Source: JAMQPK01 sp963782595 | Lineage (GTDB): Bacteria; Acidobacteriota; Vicinamibacteria; Vicinamibacterales; JAMQPK01 | Assembly (NCBI GenBank): GCA_963782595.1 | Contig: CAWAKJ010000001.1 | Coordinates: forward strand, 620,001-684,000 | Length of the DNA stretch: 64,000 nucleotides | Direction: 5' to 3' | Part shown: piece by piece, positions 17,162 through 28,823 of the stretch | How the letters are laid out: each line of letters opens with the position of its first letter | Numbering within the stretch: position 1 is the stretch's first letter | Program-made: the position numbers and the translations under genes | Notes under the pieces: generated by a model | The model's input: the letters and a program-made list of their open reading frames with translations, nothing else | Told to the model about the DNA's origin: nothing | Databases searched by the model: none

Positions 17162-19669
17162 ATGTCCGATACCAATCAGAGTGTAGACCTCGAACAGACC
17201 ACACCAGGCCTTGGCGAAGCAGACTACGGTGCGGACAAGATCAAGGTCCTCGAAGGCCTCGAGGCCGTCCGTAAACGCCCGGCGATGTACATCGGATCGA
17301 CCGGCCCGACGGGCCTGCACCACCTGGTCTACGAAGTCGTCGACAACTCGATAGACGAAGCCCTCGCCGGATTCTGCGATCAGGTCAACGTCACGATTCA
17401 TATCGACGGCTCGATTACCGTCGTCGACAATGGGCGCGGCATTCCGACCGATCAGCACGTCAGCGGCCGGTCAGCGGCAGAAGTCGTCCTGACCGTGCTG
17501 CATGCCGGGGGCAAATTCGATAACGACAGCTACAAGGTTTCGGGCGGCCTTCATGGCGTCGGCGTGTCGGTCGTCAACGCGCTTTCGCAGGAGCTCGATC
17601 TCGAAATCTGGCGTAATGGCCAGGTCTTCAAGCAGAAGTACCAGCGCGGCAAACCGCAGGCCGATCTCGAAACGACCGGCACCACGAAGAAACGTGGAAC
17701 GAAGATCACGTTCACGCCCGATGTCGAGATCTTCGAGTCCGTCGAATTCAGCTTCGACACGCTCGCTCAGCGCCTTCGCGAACTCGCGTTCCTGAACGCG
17801 GGCATCCTGATTACGCTCGACGACGAGCGCGAGACCAAGAGTCACAAGTTCCAGTACGACGGGGGCATCATCTCGTTCGTCAAGCACCTCAACAAGAACA
17901 AGTCGGCTGTGAACGAAAAGCCGATTTACATGCGCGGCGATCGCGACGGCATCGACGCCGAAATCGGGCTGCAGTGGAACGACGGCTACTCCGAGGCGAT
18001 TTACACTTTCGCCAACAACATCAACACGCACGAAGGCGGCACGCACCTCTCAGGCTTCCGTTCGGCGTTGACGCGCACGATTAATTTCTACGCGGGCAAG
18101 AACAACCTCGCGAAGGATTTGAAAGAAGGCCTCAGCGGCGACGACATCCGCGAAGGGCTGACGGCGGTCATCAGCGTGAAGATTCCGCGCCCGCAGTTCG
18201 AAGGACAGACGAAAACCAAGCTCGGCAACACCGAGGTCAAGGGCATCGTCGAGGCAATCGTCAACGACAAGCTGGGATCGTTCCTCGAAGAGAATCCGAC
18301 GATTGCCAAGCGCATCATCGGCAAGACGGTCGATGCCGCGCGGGCGCGCGAAGCGGCGCGCAAGGCCCGCGATCTGGTGCGCCGGAAGGGTGCGCTCGAG
18401 GGCGGCGGCCTGCCGGGCAAACTCGCCGACTGCCAGGAGCGCGACCCGGCAAACAGCGAGCTCTACATCGTCGAGGGTGAGTCGGCCGGAGGTTCGGCCA
18501 AGCAGGGCAGGGATCGCCGCTTCCAGGCCATTCTGCCGATTAAAGGCAAGATTCTGAACGTCGAGAAGGCGCGGTTCGACAAGATGCTCGGCAGCGAGGA
18601 GATCAGGACGATGATCGCCGCGCTCGGCTGCGGCATCGGCGGAGAAGACTTCGACATCACGAAGCTCCGGTATCACCGCGTCATCATCATGACCGACGCA
18701 GACGTCGACGGGTCGCACATTCGCACGCTGCTGCTCACGTTCTTCTACCGGCAAATGCCGGAGTTGATCAACAACGGGTACATCTACATCGCGCAGCCGC
18801 CGCTCTTCCGCGCCAAGCGCGGCAAGAGCGAGACCTACATCAAGGACGAGCGCGAACGCGAGACGTACCTGATTCATCGTGCGGCCGAGTCGCGCACGGT
18901 GAAGCTGAACGGCCGCGAGATTGCGGGAGCCTCGCTCGAACAACTGCTCCATCGCCTGATGACCTATCGCAAGTACTTGCGGCTCGTCGAACGCCGCGGG
19001 CACGTGCGCGAGGCCATCGAGGCGCTGCTCGAGGCCGATGCACACGACAGGTCGTTCTTCGATAGTCAGGAGCAGCTGGCGGTGCTGGCCGGCCGGCTGA
19101 CGACGGGCACCACGGTGGTGACGGTTCAGCCGGACGAAGAGAACAAGTCGTTCTGCCTGGCCATCGAGCATCGATCCAACGGCTACCCACGGCACAACAC
19201 CATCTCGCTCGACTTCGTCACTGCGCCCGACTACCGAACCCTGCTGAACAGCTACCGGGAAATCCGGGACATCAGGCCGCCCATGACGGTGGTGTCGACC
19301 GCGGCGTCAGCGGAACCGGAACTGGAAGCGGAACCTGGAACCGCGGTCGCGGCCGCCGCGCCAGCGGCGGGTCGCGCGAAAACGGAACCCAGCGTCACAA
19401 TAAGCTCGCTCGAGGCGTTGCTCGAATACTTCGTCACGGCCGGCGAGAAGGGCGTCACGATCAACCGCTACAAAGGGCTCGGCGAGATGAACCCGGATCA
19501 GTTGTGGGCGACGACGATGAACCCTGAAGTGCGCACGCTGCTGCAGGTACGCGCGGAAGACCACACGGAAGCCGACCAGATGTTCACCACGCTGATGGGC
19601 GACCAGGTCGAGCCCAGGCGGAAATTTATCGAAGACAATGCGCTCGACGTGCGCAATCTGGACATTTGA
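17162..19669 (+). CDS. gyrB: DNA gyrase subunit B
   Basis: This is the ATPase subunit of DNA gyrase, 835 aa. The GHKL ATPase domain shows EVVDNSIDEALAGFCD, DNGRGIP and GGLHGVGVSVVNALS. The TOPRIM domain shows IVEGESAGGSAKQGRDR and MTDADVDGSHI. Between IYIAQPPLFRAKRG and INRYKGLGEMN there is a long insert. It resembles the insertion known in many Gram-negative GyrB proteins. The insert holds an Ala/Glu/Pro-rich low-complexity stretch near 19300-19390. It lies 11 bp after dnaN. Confidence 0.97.
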   Translation: MSDTNQSVDLEQTTPGLGEADYGADKIKVLEGLEAVRKRPAMYIGSTGPTGLHHLVYEVVDNSIDEALAGFCDQVNVTIHIDGSITVVDNGRGIPTDQHVSGRSAAEVVLTVLHAGGKFDNDSYKVSGGLHGVGVSVVNALSQELDLEIWRNGQVFKQKYQRGKPQADLETTGTTKKRGTKITFTPDVEIFESVEFSFDTLAQRLRELAFLNAGILITLDDERETKSHKFQYDGGIISFVKHLNKNKSAVNEKPIYMRGDRDGIDAEIGLQWNDGYSEAIYTFANNINTHEGGTHLSGFRSALTRTINFYAGKNNLAKDLKEGLSGDDIREGLTAVISVKIPRPQFEGQTKTKLGNTEVKGIVEAIVNDKLGSFLEENPTIAKRIIGKTVDAARAREAARKARDLVRRKGALEGGGLPGKLADCQERDPANSELYIVEGESAGGSAKQGRDRRFQAILPIKGKILNVEKARFDKMLGSEEIRTMIAALGCGIGGEDFDITKLRYHRVIIMTDADVDGSHIRTLLLTFFYRQMPELINNGYIYIAQPPLFRAKRGKSETYIKDERERETYLIHRAAESRTVKLNGREIAGASLEQLLHRLMTYRKYLRLVERRGHVREAIEALLEADAHDRSFFDSQEQLAVLAGRLTTGTTVVTVQPDEENKSFCLAIEHRSNGYPRHNTISLDFVTAPDYRTLLNSYREIRDIRPPMTVVSTAASAEPELEAEPGTAVAAAAPAAGRAKTEPSVTISSLEALLEYFVTAGEKGVTINRYKGLGEMNPDQLWATTMNPEVRTLLQVRAEDHTEADQMFTTLMGDQVEPRRKFIEDNALDVRNLDI

Positions 19670-19670
19670 G

Positions 19671-19756
19671 GTCTCTCCTCCAACGCAGAGGCGCAAAAGG
19701 CGCAAAGAAATCTGTTGAAACCAAAGCTCTGCGTCTTCGCGTCTTGGCGTTGAGAC
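19671..19756. repeat. Intergenic inverted-repeat element between gyrB and gyrA
   Basis: GTCTC (19671-19675) and CAACGC (19681-19686) are complementary to GCGTTG (19747-19752) and GAGAC (19752-19756). Inner CGCAGAGGCGCAAA and CTCTGCGTCTTCGCG words also pair. It fills the gap from 2 bases after the gyrB stop to 10 bases before gyrA. Confidence 0.7.
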
Positions 19757-19766
19757 AGCACAAGGT

Positions 19767-22247
<2,481 letters not shown>

Positions 22248-22257
22248 CGGCCGCGGC

Positions 22258-22332
22258 GAGTGGGGAGATCGGGGCCCGCGCCAAGAAAAGCTGCGCAGGC
22301 GGCGACCGTGGGGCAGGGGCCCCCGGCTCAAA
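22258..22332 (+). repeat. GC-rich repeat element upstream of the lipoprotein gene (copy 2)
   Basis: GAGTGGGG, GGGGCCC and the terminal GGGGCAGGGGCCCCCGG with CTCAAA (22310-22332) repeat the element at 5064-5130 in the same order. As there, it ends just before a gene start. Confidence 0.7.
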
Positions 22333-22345
22333 CAAGGAGGCTGGC

Positions 22346-23065
22346 ATGTTTCGGCCGAAGGCTAGTGTGTATGTACTGGCGCCCATGGTTCTGATCGCCC
22401 TGAGCGCGTGCTCATCGCAGTACGCCGCAGAGGAGAATCTGTCGCGCCAGTTCTTCCGGGCATCGGGCCTGCGCGACAACCAGACGCTCGCGAATTTCGC
22501 GACCGTCAGCTTCGATCCCAAAGTTGAGGGGCAGGTCGGCGATTTCACCGTGACTGCCGTCAGCCCAGAGCGCACGGAACCCTTGCGCGTCATCGAGCTG
22601 TCGAAGGCGCTGACCGAAGCGGAAGCGGCGAACAAGGCCTTCACCGAAAGGAAGAAGGTCTATCAGGACGAGAACATGGAAGCGATCGATCGCGTCTTGA
22701 AGGCCGAAAGCGCCAAGCGGAAGTTGACGGGCCGCGACGCGCAGGTGCAGGCTGAATGGGTCAAGTGGCGCGATGAGACCGGCGCCGAAGCCAAGAAGGT
22801 GTCCGCGGCGAGATCTGCGCTTGCCGATGCGCGGCCGATCGCCGAGCTCAGTCTGATGGCGAACGCCGGCGCACCGACGCCCACGGTCGAAGAACTGGAC
22901 GGCACGCTGGTGACCAAGGACATCAACGTGGAGGCGACAGTTCGCGGGCCCGACGGGGCGAGCAGCCAGAAAAACTACGTGCTGACCGTGCAGCGCGCGG
23001 TCGTGAAGACCGCGACCGGCGAACGCCCGGGAAAGTGGATTGTCACGGGGATCAAACCCGCGTAA
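22346..23065 (+). CDS. Putative lipoprotein of unknown function
   Basis: The 239-aa product has an N-terminal signal with lipobox LSAC at about residues 19-22. It should be processed by Lgt/LspA and anchored to a membrane. The middle (about 85-150) is rich in Ala, Glu and Lys and likely helical. I recognise no enzymatic motif. A strong AAGGAGG ribosome-binding site precedes the ATG. It is on the same strand as gyrA but separated by a repeat element. It converges with pcrA. Confidence 0.8.
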   Translation: MFRPKASVYVLAPMVLIALSACSSQYAAEENLSRQFFRASGLRDNQTLANFATVSFDPKVEGQVGDFTVTAVSPERTEPLRVIELSKALTEAEAANKAFTERKKVYQDENMEAIDRVLKAESAKRKLTGRDAQVQAEWVKWRDETGAEAKKVSAARSALADARPIAELSLMANAGAPTPTVEELDGTLVTKDINVEATVRGPDGASSQKNYVLTVQRAVVKTATGERPGKWIVTGIKPA

Positions 23066-23083
23066 GGATTGAGGCTAGGGATC

Positions 23084-23134
23084 AGGGACTAGGGATTAGG
23101 TCGTCTAATCCCTAATCCCCATCCACTAGTCCCT
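23084..23134. repeat. Tandem-and-inverted AGGGAYTAG hairpin between convergent genes
   Basis: AGGGACTAG (23084-23092) pairs with CTAGTCCCT (23126-23134), and AGGGATTAG (23091-23099) pairs with CTAATCCCT (23105-23113). It lies between the lipoprotein gene and pcrA stops and may act as a two-way terminator. No T-run is visible. Confidence 0.6.
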
Positions 23135-23139
23135 GGGCT

Positions 23140-25407
23140 TCAGGCAAGTTCCAGCTTCGCGTATTTGGCGCGCAGCGTCTTGGGTCCCACCGAAAATCTC
23201 ACCACGAGCTTCACATCGTCTGCGAGCTCCTCGACACTGAGAATCGTCCCGACGCCGAATTGCGGATGACGCACGCGAGCGCCGAGCTTGAGACCGGCGG
23301 CGGAGGACTGATCTTCGTCCTCATAGGAGTACGCGGGTTCTGCGCGCGCGTCTGCGCCGAACTTCGCCGGCGGGCGGCCGGGCCGATGGTATGTGGAGTA
23401 GCGTCCGCCGAACGAGCTCTGATAGTTGCTGACGGGATACGCCGGTTCGATGCGTTCCACGAGCTGCTGCGGCAGCTCGTCCATGAAGCGGGACGGCTCC
23501 ATCGACTGGTATTCGCCGAAGACGCGCCGTCGCGCAGCCCCCGTCATGATCAGTTGCGCGCGCGCACGTGTAATGCCGACGTAACAGAGCCGCCGCTCTT
23601 CGGCCAGCTCGTCCTCGTCCTCGAATGCGCGCGAGTGGGGAAACACACCCTCCTCGAGCCCCGCCATGATGACCGTCGGGAATTCGAGGCCCTTCGCCGC
23701 ATGCAGCGTCATCAACCAGATTCTCGCTTCGAGACTCCCTTGCCCTTCGTCGGCTTCCGACAAAAGCGAAAGCTTGTCGGTGAAGCCACCGAGCGACGCT
23801 TCCGGCTCGCGGCCTTCGTATTCGCGCGCGGCCGAGACCAGCTCCATGAGGTTTTCGATGCGGCCCTGCGAGTCTTCGCTCCTGTCCTCGCGCAGATCCT
23901 GCAGATATCCGGATTGATCGAGCACCTTGCCGAGGGCGATCGAGAGCGGTTCTCTGCGCGCCACATCTGACAGAGTAACGATGAGATCGCGGAATGTCTT
24001 GAGCGACGCGAGCGCGCGTGGTGGAACGAGGCGTTCGTCGATGGCCCGGGTCAGTTTCGTCCACAGCGAGTTGGGCGCCGGAACCGCGATGCCGCTGGCA
24101 AGCAGCAGTGGCGGCGCCTCGTCGGCTGATAGGCGATCGAGCGCCTCGAGCACGCCCTTCCCGATGCCGCGCGTCGGCACGTTGATCACTCTTCGTACAC
24201 TCACGTCGTCGTGCGGATTGATGAGGAGCTTGAGGTACGCGAGCGAGTCCTTGATTTCCCTGCGCTCGTAAAAGCGCACGCCGCCGACGATGCGGTACGA
24301 GAGGCCGGAACGCATCAGCGAGTCTTCGATGACACGCGACTGCGCGTTGGTACGGTAGAGCACGGCAACCGTGCAGTCCGGCAGGGCCGCGATGCCCGCG
24401 TGGGCCGTTCGCGTGATGAAGTCGGCCTCTTCGAGCTCGTCCGACCCCCGGAAGTACTTGATGAGGTCGCCCCCCTTGCGTTCGGTCCACAGCCGCTTGT
24501 CCTTGCGGTTGCGGTTCTGGCTGATGACGGCTGATGCGGCGTCGAGGATGACCTGGGTCGAGCGATAGTTCCGCTCGAGCTTGACGATCTTGGCCTCGGG
24601 GAAATCGTGCTCGAAGTCGAGAATGTTGCGCAGGTCGGCGCCACGCCAGCGGTAGATCGACTGATCGGGGTCTCCCACGACGGCGAGGTTCCGGTAGCGC
24701 TCGGACAGACGCTGAATCAGGTGATACTGCGGCCGGTTCGTGTCCTGATACTCGTCGACCATCACGAAACGGAACTTCTCCGCGTACTTCTCCCGCACAT
24801 GAGACGCCTTGTCGAGCAGCTCGACCGCTTTCAGCAGCAGGTCGTCGAAGTCGAGGGCGCCGTTGTCTTTGAGGCCCTGCAGGTATCGTTCGTACACTTT
24901 TGCCAGTTGTTCCCCGCGCTGGCTCCACCCCTGGGACTTGAAGAAGTCCGGTCCGGCCATGGTGTTCTTGGCGTGGCTGATTTTCGAGAGCACCATACGC
25001 GGCTGCATGACGCTGTCGTCTATCTGCAGCTCTTTCAGGACCTGCTTCACCAGGGCAACCTGATCTGAGGAGTCGTAGATGACAAAGTCGCGCGGCAGGC
25101 CGATGGCCGTGGCTTCGCGTCGCAGGAGTCGCGCGCACAGGGCGTGAAACGTCGAAATCCACGAGCCCGCGAGCGAGGCGCCGACGAGCGTCTCGACGCG
25201 AGTACGCATTTCCTCCGCGGCTTTATTGGTGAAGGTGACGGCAAGAATTTCATCGTGCTGCGCGTATCCCTCGGAAAGGAGATACGCGATGCGCTGCGCG
25301 ATGACGCGCGTCTTGCCCGAGCCCGCGCCGGCCAGAATAAGGAGCGGGCCATCGATGTGCAGGACGGCGTCGCGTTGTTCGGGATTGAGAGCTTGCAGAG
25401 GATCCAA
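23140..25407 (-). CDS. pcrA: UvrD/PcrA-family DNA helicase
   Basis: This is an SF1A 3'-5' DNA helicase (755 aa) for repair and removal of RecA or stalled forks. Motifs are complete: Walker A AGAGSGKTRVIAQRI (motif I), TFTNKAAEEM (Ia), VDEYQDTNRPQY (II), VGDPDQSIYRWRGA (III), LERNYRST (IV), LMTLHAAKGLEFP (V) and EERRLCYVGITRAR (VI). The C-terminal part ends in a Tudor-like GARVRHPQFGVGTI segment typical of PcrA. It is the last gene of the leftward group from rsmI. Confidence 0.95.
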   Translation of the reverse strand: MDPLQALNPEQRDAVLHIDGPLLILAGAGSGKTRVIAQRIAYLLSEGYAQHDEILAVTFTNKAAEEMRTRVETLVGASLAGSWISTFHALCARLLRREATAIGLPRDFVIYDSSDQVALVKQVLKELQIDDSVMQPRMVLSKISHAKNTMAGPDFFKSQGWSQRGEQLAKVYERYLQGLKDNGALDFDDLLLKAVELLDKASHVREKYAEKFRFVMVDEYQDTNRPQYHLIQRLSERYRNLAVVGDPDQSIYRWRGADLRNILDFEHDFPEAKIVKLERNYRSTQVILDAASAVISQNRNRKDKRLWTERKGGDLIKYFRGSDELEEADFITRTAHAGIAALPDCTVAVLYRTNAQSRVIEDSLMRSGLSYRIVGGVRFYERREIKDSLAYLKLLINPHDDVSVRRVINVPTRGIGKGVLEALDRLSADEAPPLLLASGIAVPAPNSLWTKLTRAIDERLVPPRALASLKTFRDLIVTLSDVARREPLSIALGKVLDQSGYLQDLREDRSEDSQGRIENLMELVSAAREYEGREPEASLGGFTDKLSLLSEADEGQGSLEARIWLMTLHAAKGLEFPTVIMAGLEEGVFPHSRAFEDEDELAEERRLCYVGITRARAQLIMTGAARRRVFGEYQSMEPSRFMDELPQQLVERIEPAYPVSNYQSSFGGRYSTYHRPGRPPAKFGADARAEPAYSYEDEDQSSAAGLKLGARVRHPQFGVGTILSVEELADDVKLVVRFSVGPKTLRAKYAKLELA

Positions 25408-25409
25408 CA

Positions 25410-25462
25410 GCTTCGGACTCCAGACTTCGGGCTACGGCCAGGGGGCGGGATTCCTGTCCCCT
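25410..25462. repeat. Repeat-derived spacer between glmS and pcrA
   Basis: GCTTCGGACTCC (25410-25421) is the complement of GGAGTCCGAAGC at 13525-13536. The right half contains a GGATTCCTGTCCCCTTTA tract resembling one arm of the hairpin at 32572-32629. No gene is present. Confidence 0.45.
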
Positions 25463-27349
25463 TTATTCTACCGTCACACTCTTCGCGAGATTGCGCGGCT
25501 GATCGACATCGCAGCCGCGCCGCACCGCCACGTAGTACGCCAGCAGTTGCAACGGCAGTACCATCGCGATCGGCGAGAGCATTTCCGGGACGCGCGGAAG
25601 GGAAAGAACGGCGTCCTGTGCGGGATCAAGCACGCTTTTCAACGTGTCGTCACCATCCGTGGTGATGGCAATCACCGACCCGCCTCGAGCCTTGACCTCT
25701 TGAATATTGCCAAGCATTTTCTCGAAAACGTGATCAGTTGGTGCAATGCTCACGACGGGCATGTTGCTGTCGATGAGGGCGATGGGGCCGTGCTTCATTT
25801 CGCCGGCCGGATAGCCCTCGGCGTGAATGTACGAAATTTCCTTCAACTTCAACGCGCCTTCGAGCGCAATCGGGTAGTTGATACCTCGACCCAGATAGAG
25901 AAAGTCGCTCCGATTGAAGAACCGGCCGGCCACCTCTTCGACGGGGGCCGAGGCCTTCAGGCACAGCTCCATCAGCTTCGGAAGCTGCATCAGGGCCGTG
26001 ATGTGGCTTCGCGCGTCGGTTTCGCGCAGCGACCCCTTGGCCTGGCCGAGATAGAGCGCCAGCAGGTTCAAGGCGACGAGTTGCGACGTGAACGCCTTGG
26101 TCGAGGCGACGCCAATCTCAGGTCCGGCATGTGTGTAGATTGTGCCCTCAGACTCGCGCGTCGCCATACTGCCGACGACGTTGCAGATAGCCAGGCTTCG
26201 CGCCCCCTTCTTCCGCGCTTCGCGGAGCGCCGCGAGCGTGTCGGCCGTCTCTCCGGACTGCGTGATGACGACCATCAGCGTATTTCTGTCGACGATGAAA
26301 TCCCGATACCGGTATTCCGAGCCGTAGTCGACCTCGACGGGCAGCCCGGCGAAACGCTCGATGAGGTACTTGCCGACCAGAGCGGCATGCCACGACGTGC
26401 CGCAGGCGACCAGCGCGACTTTGGTGATGTTCCGGAGGTCCGCGTCAGAGATTGCAATTTCTTCAAGGAAGACCCGGCCGGTTTCGACGCTTACACGGCC
26501 GAGGAGCGTGTCTTCGGCCGCCCGCGGCTGCTCGAAAATCTCCTTGAGCATGAAATGGCGGTAGCCCGACTTCTCCGCCATGATGGGGTCCCACAGGACC
26601 CGTTGTGTCACCTTGGAAACCGGCGTGCCGGCGAAGTTCGTGAACTCCACGCCGCGCCGGGTGATGACGGCCATTTCTTCGTCGCCGAGGAAGACGACGT
26701 CGCGCGTGTGGCTGAGAATGGCCGGCGTATCGGACGCCACGAAAAACTCGTTCTCGCCGAGGCCGACGACAATCGGCGGGCCGTTGCGAACCGCGATGAT
26801 CTTTTCCGGGTCGTCGGTCGAGATGGCCACGAAGGCGAAGAGCCCGCGCATCTGTAGTAGTGCCTGCCGTGCCGCATCCTCCAGCTTGTGTTGGGGTCTG
26901 ACCCCCGTACTGGTACGGGGGTCAGACCCCATGTGCTTCATGTGGTGCTCGATCAGATGCGCGATGACTTCCGAGTCGGTCTCGGTGACGAAGGTATGCC
27001 CGAGTTTCTGAAGCTCGCGCTTCAGGTCGAGGTAGTTCTCGATGATGCCGTTGTGCACGACGACGATCTTGCCCGTGCAGTCCTGATGCGGATGGGCATT
27101 CTCTTCGGTGGGGCGCCCGTGCGTGGCCCAGCGCGTGTGGCCGACGCCGTAGAGGCCGTCGAGCGGCTGCGTATCGAGGACCTGCTCGAGGTTGACGAGC
27201 TTGCCCGCGCTGCGCCGCCGTTCGATCTGCCCGCCGCGGACGACGGCGACGCCGGCAGAGTCGTACCCGCGGTACTCAAGCCGCCGCAGTCCGTCCAGCA
27301 GAATCGGCACGACTTCCTTGGGGCCGATATACCCGATGATTCCGCACAT
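25463..27349 (-). CDS. glmS: Glutamine-fructose-6-phosphate aminotransferase with an inserted palindromic peptide
   Basis: GlmS (628 aa, about 15-20 longer than usual) makes glucosamine-6-phosphate from fructose-6-phosphate and glutamine for peptidoglycan and LPS. The catalytic Cys follows the initiator Met (MCGIIGYIGPKEV). HTRWATHGRPTEENAHPH and HNGIIENY mark the glutaminase domain. SQSGETADTLAALREA and the C-terminal RNLAKSVTVE mark the isomerase domain. Residues 141-153 (GSDPRTSTGVRPQ) are encoded by a 38-bp palindrome at 26893-26930 and lack a family counterpart. It sits 12 bp after glmU, an obvious pathway pair. Confidence 0.96.
   Translation of the reverse strand: MCGIIGYIGPKEVVPILLDGLRRLEYRGYDSAGVAVVRGGQIERRRSAGKLVNLEQVLDTQPLDGLYGVGHTRWATHGRPTEENAHPHQDCTGKIVVVHNGIIENYLDLKRELQKLGHTFVTETDSEVIAHLIEHHMKHMGSDPRTSTGVRPQHKLEDAARQALLQMRGLFAFVAISTDDPEKIIAVRNGPPIVVGLGENEFFVASDTPAILSHTRDVVFLGDEEMAVITRRGVEFTNFAGTPVSKVTQRVLWDPIMAEKSGYRHFMLKEIFEQPRAAEDTLLGRVSVETGRVFLEEIAISDADLRNITKVALVACGTSWHAALVGKYLIERFAGLPVEVDYGSEYRYRDFIVDRNTLMVVITQSGETADTLAALREARKKGARSLAICNVVGSMATRESEGTIYTHAGPEIGVASTKAFTSQLVALNLLALYLGQAKGSLRETDARSHITALMQLPKLMELCLKASAPVEEVAGRFFNRSDFLYLGRGINYPIALEGALKLKEISYIHAEGYPAGEMKHGPIALIDSNMPVVSIAPTDHVFEKMLGNIQEVKARGGSVIAITTDGDDTLKSVLDPAQDAVLSLPRVPEMLSPIAMVLPLQLLAYYVAVRRGCDVDQPRNLAKSVTVE
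26893..26930. repeat. Palindromic element inserted in frame inside glmS
   Basis: The two 18-bp arms GGGGTCTGACCCCCGTAC (26893-26910) and its complement (26913-26930) are separated by two bases. It is read through in frame as G-S-D-P-R...V-R-P. It is a sister of the atpG insert at 2300-2338. Confidence 0.9.
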
Positions 27350-27369
27350 ACTTTTTACTTTCTACTTTT
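27350..27369 (-). repeat. 20-bp repeat at the glmU-glmS junction
   Basis: This is an exact copy of the 20-mer at 11556-11575. Here it overlaps the last codons of glmU (C-terminal VESKK) and abuts the glmS start. Confidence 0.75.
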
Positions 27370-28744
27370 TACTTTCCACTTTCTTCTTCACCCAATCGTC
27401 GATATTCCGCTGCTTGCCTGCGCTCACTGCCAGGGCCCCGGCCGGCACGTTCTCTCGAAGGGTGGTGCCACTGCCGACATAGGCACCTTTGCCCACTGTC
27501 ACCGGCGCAACCAGTTGCGTGTCGCTGCCGATGAACGCGCCGTCGTCGATGGTCGTGAGGTTCTTATGCGTGCCGTCGTAGTTGCACGTGATCGTGCCCG
27601 CACCGATATTGACGCCCTCTCCGATCACCGCATCCCCCAGGTAGGAGAGATGCCCGGCCTTGGTACCTTTGCCGAGGGTCGATTTCTTCAGCTCGACGAA
27701 GTTGCCGATGTGGACCGCGTCGTGCAGGTGCGTCTCCGGCCGCACATGAGCGAAGGGCCCGATGGTGACGCCGGTGCCAAGACGGCCGCCGTTGATGACA
27801 CAGAAATTCTGTACCGTCACACGATCGTCGAGCACCGAGTTGATGATGCGCACTCCTGCGTGAATCTCGCACGCCTGGCCGATTCGTGTCTTCCCTTCGA
27901 GGTGCACGCCGGGATGAATCACCGTGTCGGCCCCGACCACGACGTCGTCGTCGATGTAGGTCGTCGCGGGATCTTCAATCGTCACCCCTGCGGCCAGGAG
28001 CTCTTCGTTTTTCTTCTGTCTCACGATCCGGCTCGCTTCTGCCAGTTCTGACCGGCTGTTGATGCCGCGGATCTCGTCGGGATCCTCGAGCATGACCGTT
28101 TCGACTGCGCGCCGCCGGCGCCGGTAGGTCGAAACGAGGTCTGTTAGATAGTACTCCCCTTGCGCATTACCCGTGGCGAGGCCGCGAAGCGCATCGAACA
28201 GGGGCGCAAGCGAGAACACGTAGACACCGCTGTTGATTTCCTTGATCTTCCGCTGTGCGGGCGAAGCGTCGCGCTCCTCGACGATGCGCGAAACACGGCC
28301 CTTGACGCGTACGATGCGACCGTAGCCGTACGGTTGCGCGACGACGGCCGTCAGCACAGTGGCGGCCGCATTCGTTTCTTCATGCTTCTTCACGAGCTGC
28401 GCGAGGGTGTCGCGTTTCAGCAACGGCACGTCGCCAGACAGCATCAGCACGAACCCGCTTTGCCCTTCGAGAATGCCGGCCGTCTGCAGGAGCGCATGGC
28501 CCGTACCAAGCTGCGGCTCCTGAGTGACGAACGCCAGATCGGGGTAGTGCTCGAGGCCCTTGCTGAGCAGCTCCCGAAGATGGCCCACGACGACCGTGAT
28601 GGTGCGCGGCGCGAGCGACTGCGCCGCGCCGAGGACGGACTCGATCATCGGACGGCCGGCGACATGGTGCAGCACCTTGGGCCTGGACGACTTCATGCGA
28701 GTGCCCTTGCCCGCGGCCAGAATGACAACGTGGAGATCGGTCAT
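27362..28744 (-). CDS. glmU: Bifunctional GlcN-1-P acetyltransferase / UDP-GlcNAc pyrophosphorylase
   Basis: This 460-aa enzyme makes UDP-GlcNAc from glucosamine-1-phosphate. The N-terminal pyrophosphorylase has the nucleotide loop LAAGKGTRMKSSRPKVLHHVAG (quoted in part) and QLGTGHALLQ. The C-terminal left-handed beta-helix acetyltransferase has hexapeptide repeats and the conserved GAGTITCNYDGTHK. Together with the adjacent glmS it supplies cell-wall precursors. The very C-terminus (KKKVESKK) is encoded by a repeat and is probably not functional sequence. Confidence 0.96.
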   Translation of the reverse strand: MTDLHVVILAAGKGTRMKSSRPKVLHHVAGRPMIESVLGAAQSLAPRTITVVVGHLRELLSKGLEHYPDLAFVTQEPQLGTGHALLQTAGILEGQSGFVLMLSGDVPLLKRDTLAQLVKKHEETNAAATVLTAVVAQPYGYGRIVRVKGRVSRIVEERDASPAQRKIKEINSGVYVFSLAPLFDALRGLATGNAQGEYYLTDLVSTYRRRRRAVETVMLEDPDEIRGINSRSELAEASRIVRQKKNEELLAAGVTIEDPATTYIDDDVVVGADTVIHPGVHLEGKTRIGQACEIHAGVRIINSVLDDRVTVQNFCVINGGRLGTGVTIGPFAHVRPETHLHDAVHIGNFVELKKSTLGKGTKAGHLSYLGDAVIGEGVNIGAGTITCNYDGTHKNLTTIDDGAFIGSDTQLVAPVTVGKGAYVGSGTTLRENVPAGALAVSAGKQRNIDDWVKKKVESKK

Positions 28745-28823
28745 GGGTGAGTGAGCGACAGCTGAACCGGCGATATGCGTTCGATGATATCCCTATCGCC
28801 GTGAGACGTGTGGATCCGCCGGG

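Noticed and set aside
27370..27420. glmS ribozyme upstream of glmS
   Set aside because: The leader is only 12 bp from glmU, too short for the ribozyme core.
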